In this document: piece by piece, positions 62,523 to 64,000 of the stretch
Numbering within the stretch: the stretch's first letter is position 1
Layout: each line of letters opens with the position of its first letter
NCBI RefSeq assembly: GCF_004123295.1
Contig: NZ_SDMK01000002.1
Span: 496,001-560,000, forward strand
Reading direction: 5' to 3'
Length of the DNA stretch: 64,000 nucleotides
From: Silvibacterium dinghuense
GTDB lineage: Bacteria; Acidobacteriota; Terriglobia; Terriglobales; Acidobacteriaceae
The notes under the pieces: generated by a model
Told to the model about the DNA's origin: nothing
Databases searched by the model: none
Seen by the model: the letters and a program-made list of their open reading frames with translations, nothing else
Position numbers and translations under genes: made by a program

Positions 62523-63826
62523 GCCTCGTCCCCCTCACCACCCACCGGCACAATCACCGTGACCTTTGTGCCGCGCCCCGGCCGACTGGTTACGTCGAAG
62601 AGCGCCGCGCCTCCGTACAGCACCTCCAGCCGCTCGCGCACATTCTTCATGCCGATGCCGGTACCGCGGAGCACGCCGCTTGAATGCGAGCGGCCCGGTG
62701 CAATCCCCACGCCATCGTCTTCCACCTCGATAATCATGCGCTCGCCTTCGAGCCGGCTGCGAAGCGTGATCGTACCGCCTCCGATGCGCGGCTCCAGCCC
62801 ATGCTTGATGCTGTTCTCCACCAGCGGCTGCAGCAGCATGCTCGGCACCGGGTAATCCAGCGTGCGCGCATCGATCTCCTTCACCACTTTCAGCTTGTCC
62901 GCGCCAAAGCGAACCACCTCGATGCCGAGATAGTCCTCGGTAAAACTCAGCTCCTCGCGCAGCAGAATGTAGGAGTCGTGATCCTTGAGCAGAGCCCGCA
63001 GAATATTCGCCAGCTTCACGATCAGCTCCCGCGCTTGCTCGGGACGGAAGCGCACCAGCGAAGCAATCGAGTTCAGCGTATTGAAGAGAAAGTGCGGATT
63101 GATCTGCCGCTGCAGCGCGTCCAGCCTCGCCTCCAGCACCAGCCGCTTCTGCTCCTCGAGTGACCGCTCGGTACGAATCGCATTCCAAACCTTCAACGGA
63201 ATGCCGACGACCACCGGCGCAACAAACCAGATCGCCAGCCGTGGGCCCCAGGAGCTCGGATGCAGTGAAAATAGCCACCGCGGATAGGCACGGTGAATCC
63301 ACTCCCGACATATCTCCATGCCGACGATCAAAAACATCAGGAGAATCTGGCGATCGAAGCGTGGCTTGCGCAGGTTGCGCCTGATCCAGCGATAGATGCT
63401 CAGGTCCACAAACGGCGAAAAGGACCAGACCTCTTCTTCCTCGGCAAACTTTCCGAAGAGCCCGGCCGTCAGGCCAACGGCCAGGTTAAAGGGCAACGCC
63501 AGATATTCGTGATGAAGCAGTGCCGGCAAGGCCAGAAAACCACCGCCAACCAGCGCAGCGAAAGGCCCAAAGAGAATGCCGAGGATGACCGTAGCTTCGA
63601 ACGAGAGATCCGCAGCCAGAAAATTTGGCACGGTGAACCGCATCCACACACCAAGCCCGAGCGGAATACAGATGAACGCCAACAAGCCAAGAACCTGTGC
63701 CGGACGGCGGCGGCTGGCAAAGAGCAGATTCTGGAAGGTACGCGAGCGTGCGAGGGCGCTCGAAACCGCGGCGGCAACGCCCAGCTTGACCAGCAGCGTG
63801 ATAAAGATAAGCCGCGACTCGTTCAC
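62480..63826 (-). CDS. LytS/YehU-type sensor histidine kinase with 5TM receptor domain
   Basis: The 448-residue protein starts at GTG. Residues about 1-185 are membrane helices typical of the 5TM-LYT receptor (IFITLLVKLGVAAAVSSAL; FIGF-like GILFGPFAALVGGGFLALPALLHH). The kinase region (about 225-440) shows LQRQINPHFLFNTLNSIASLVRF with the phospho-His, LLQPLVENSIKHGL, DDGVGIAPG and GTGIGMKNVRERLEVLYGG. Its partner response regulator is not in the window. Family members sense cell-wall or metabolite signals. The C terminus overlaps bshA by 43 bases on the opposite strand. Confidence 0.93.
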   Translation of the reverse strand: MNESRLIFITLLVKLGVAAAVSSALARSRTFQNLLFASRRRPAQVLGLLAFICIPLGLGVWMRFTVPNFLAADLSFEATVILGILFGPFAALVGGGFLALPALLHHEYLALPFNLAVGLTAGLFGKFAEEEEVWSFSPFVDLSIYRWIRRNLRKPRFDRQILLMFLIVGMEICREWIHRAYPRWLFSLHPSSWGPRLAIWFVAPVVVGIPLKVWNAIRTERSLEEQKRLVLEARLDALQRQINPHFLFNTLNSIASLVRFRPEQARELIVKLANILRALLKDHDSYILLREELSFTEDYLGIEVVRFGADKLKVVKEIDARTLDYPVPSMLLQPLVENSIKHGLEPRIGGGTITLRSRLEGERMIIEVEDDGVGIAPGRSHSSGVLRGTGIGMKNVRERLEVLYGGAALFDVTSRPGRGTKVTVIVPVGGEGDEAQIVTPAARSTTRS

Positions 63827-63887
63827 TTCTTTACTCTAACGCCAGATGCCGGAAATGCCCCCGAATCGATCCCCAGGGAGCCGCATC

Positions 63888-63893
63888 TATAAT
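63888..63893 (+). promoter_or_regulatory. Perfect -10 hexamer TATAAT six bases before an ATG (possible leaderless promoter)
   Basis: TATAAT at 63888-63893 is followed by GTATCT and then the ATG at 63900. A start point 7 bases after the hexamer would coincide with the ATG, giving an mRNA without leader. The -35 region has no good match. Confidence 0.4.
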
Positions 63894-63899
63894 GTATCT

Positions 63900-64000
63900 A
63901 TGCCGTTGCAGAATGTTCGAAAGGTTGCGGACGCGGACTTCCCTTCCCGCTGGGGTCATTTCCGCATCCTGGGATTTGAAGGGGACGTCGTCTCTCCTGA
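63900..64000 (+). CDS. ribA: Probable GTP cyclohydrolase II (partial, 3' cut by window)
   Basis: Only the first 33 codons are in the window. The reading includes ADFPSRWGHFRILGFEG, which resembles the N-terminal segment of GTP cyclohydrolase II of riboflavin synthesis (Arg-Trp-Gly-x-Phe). Catalytic Cys residues lie beyond the window end. The family call rests on this short segment, so it is tentative. No Shine-Dalgarno sequence is evident; a TATAAT lies just upstream. Confidence 0.6.
   Translation, partial: MPLQNVRKVADADFPSRWGHFRILGFEGDVVSP

Noticed and set aside
1-64000. CRISPR array, insertion sequence or prophage
   Set aside because: No regularly spaced direct repeats, transposase motifs or phage structural genes were seen on reading both strands.

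Overview
The window is about 60% G+C, densely coded, and free of recognisable insertion sequences, prophage genes or CRISPR arrays. It looks like chromosome of an Acidobacteriota member (Terriglobia/Acidobacteriaceae type). The pointers are a large MacB/FtsX-type permease without its ATPase, a TolB-like/TPR signalling protein, several Tat-exported glycosidases of the GH127 type, a GH92 mannosidase, and a bacillithiol-type BshA. No ribosomal marker is present, so the genus is left open.

Layout. 1-1216: end of a NarL-type sensor kinase and its response regulator. 1371-8307: three Tat-exported glycosidase-like proteins, two of them GH127/DUF1680. 8304-10465: OmpR-type kinase/regulator pair on the minus strand. 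It is divergent from 10584-17482, a secreted protein of unknown function, a DUF190 protein and a complete RND efflux system (TolC, lipoprotein adaptor, pump). The shared intergenic region carries three TGTCAG direct repeats at exactly 11 bp spacing, the layout expected of an OmpR/PhoB-class operator, which links the pair to the efflux operon. 17635-20385: another Tat-exported protein, probably carbohydrate-related. 20973-33933: five same-strand genes, including two giant proteins (1406 and 1689 aa) without signal peptides separated by a small helical protein, then a secreted WG-repeat protein and a Ser-rich protein with a duplicated 48-residue module. This is the least explained region and the best candidate for an undescribed system.

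33982-41320: an ECF sigma factor, then a minus-strand drug-efflux operon (degenerate receiver protein, HlyD/EmrA adaptor, EmrB-like MFS pump, TolC-like channel), divergent from a TolB/TPR regulator. 41383-46974: GH92 mannosidase; a MarR, isochorismatase-like hydrolase and small membrane protein operon; and a YCII protein with an ECF42-type sigma factor. 47001-53384: orphan permease; YjbQ, Zn-alcohol dehydrogenase and SDR, with a convergent MFS sugar-acid transporter, resembling an idonate/ketogluconate-type pathway. 53506-53582: tRNA-Glu(CTC). 53711-64000: AraC regulator divergent from a YahK-like alcohol dehydrogenase, TIM-barrel sugar isomerase, NhaA, M14 peptidase, BshA, LytS-type kinase and the first 33 codons of a probable GTP cyclohydrolase II.

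Functional themes are breakdown of plant or glycoprotein sugars outside the cytoplasm, export of toxic compounds, and oxidation of sugar acids and alcohols. All family names come from reading the protein sequences; no database search was run.
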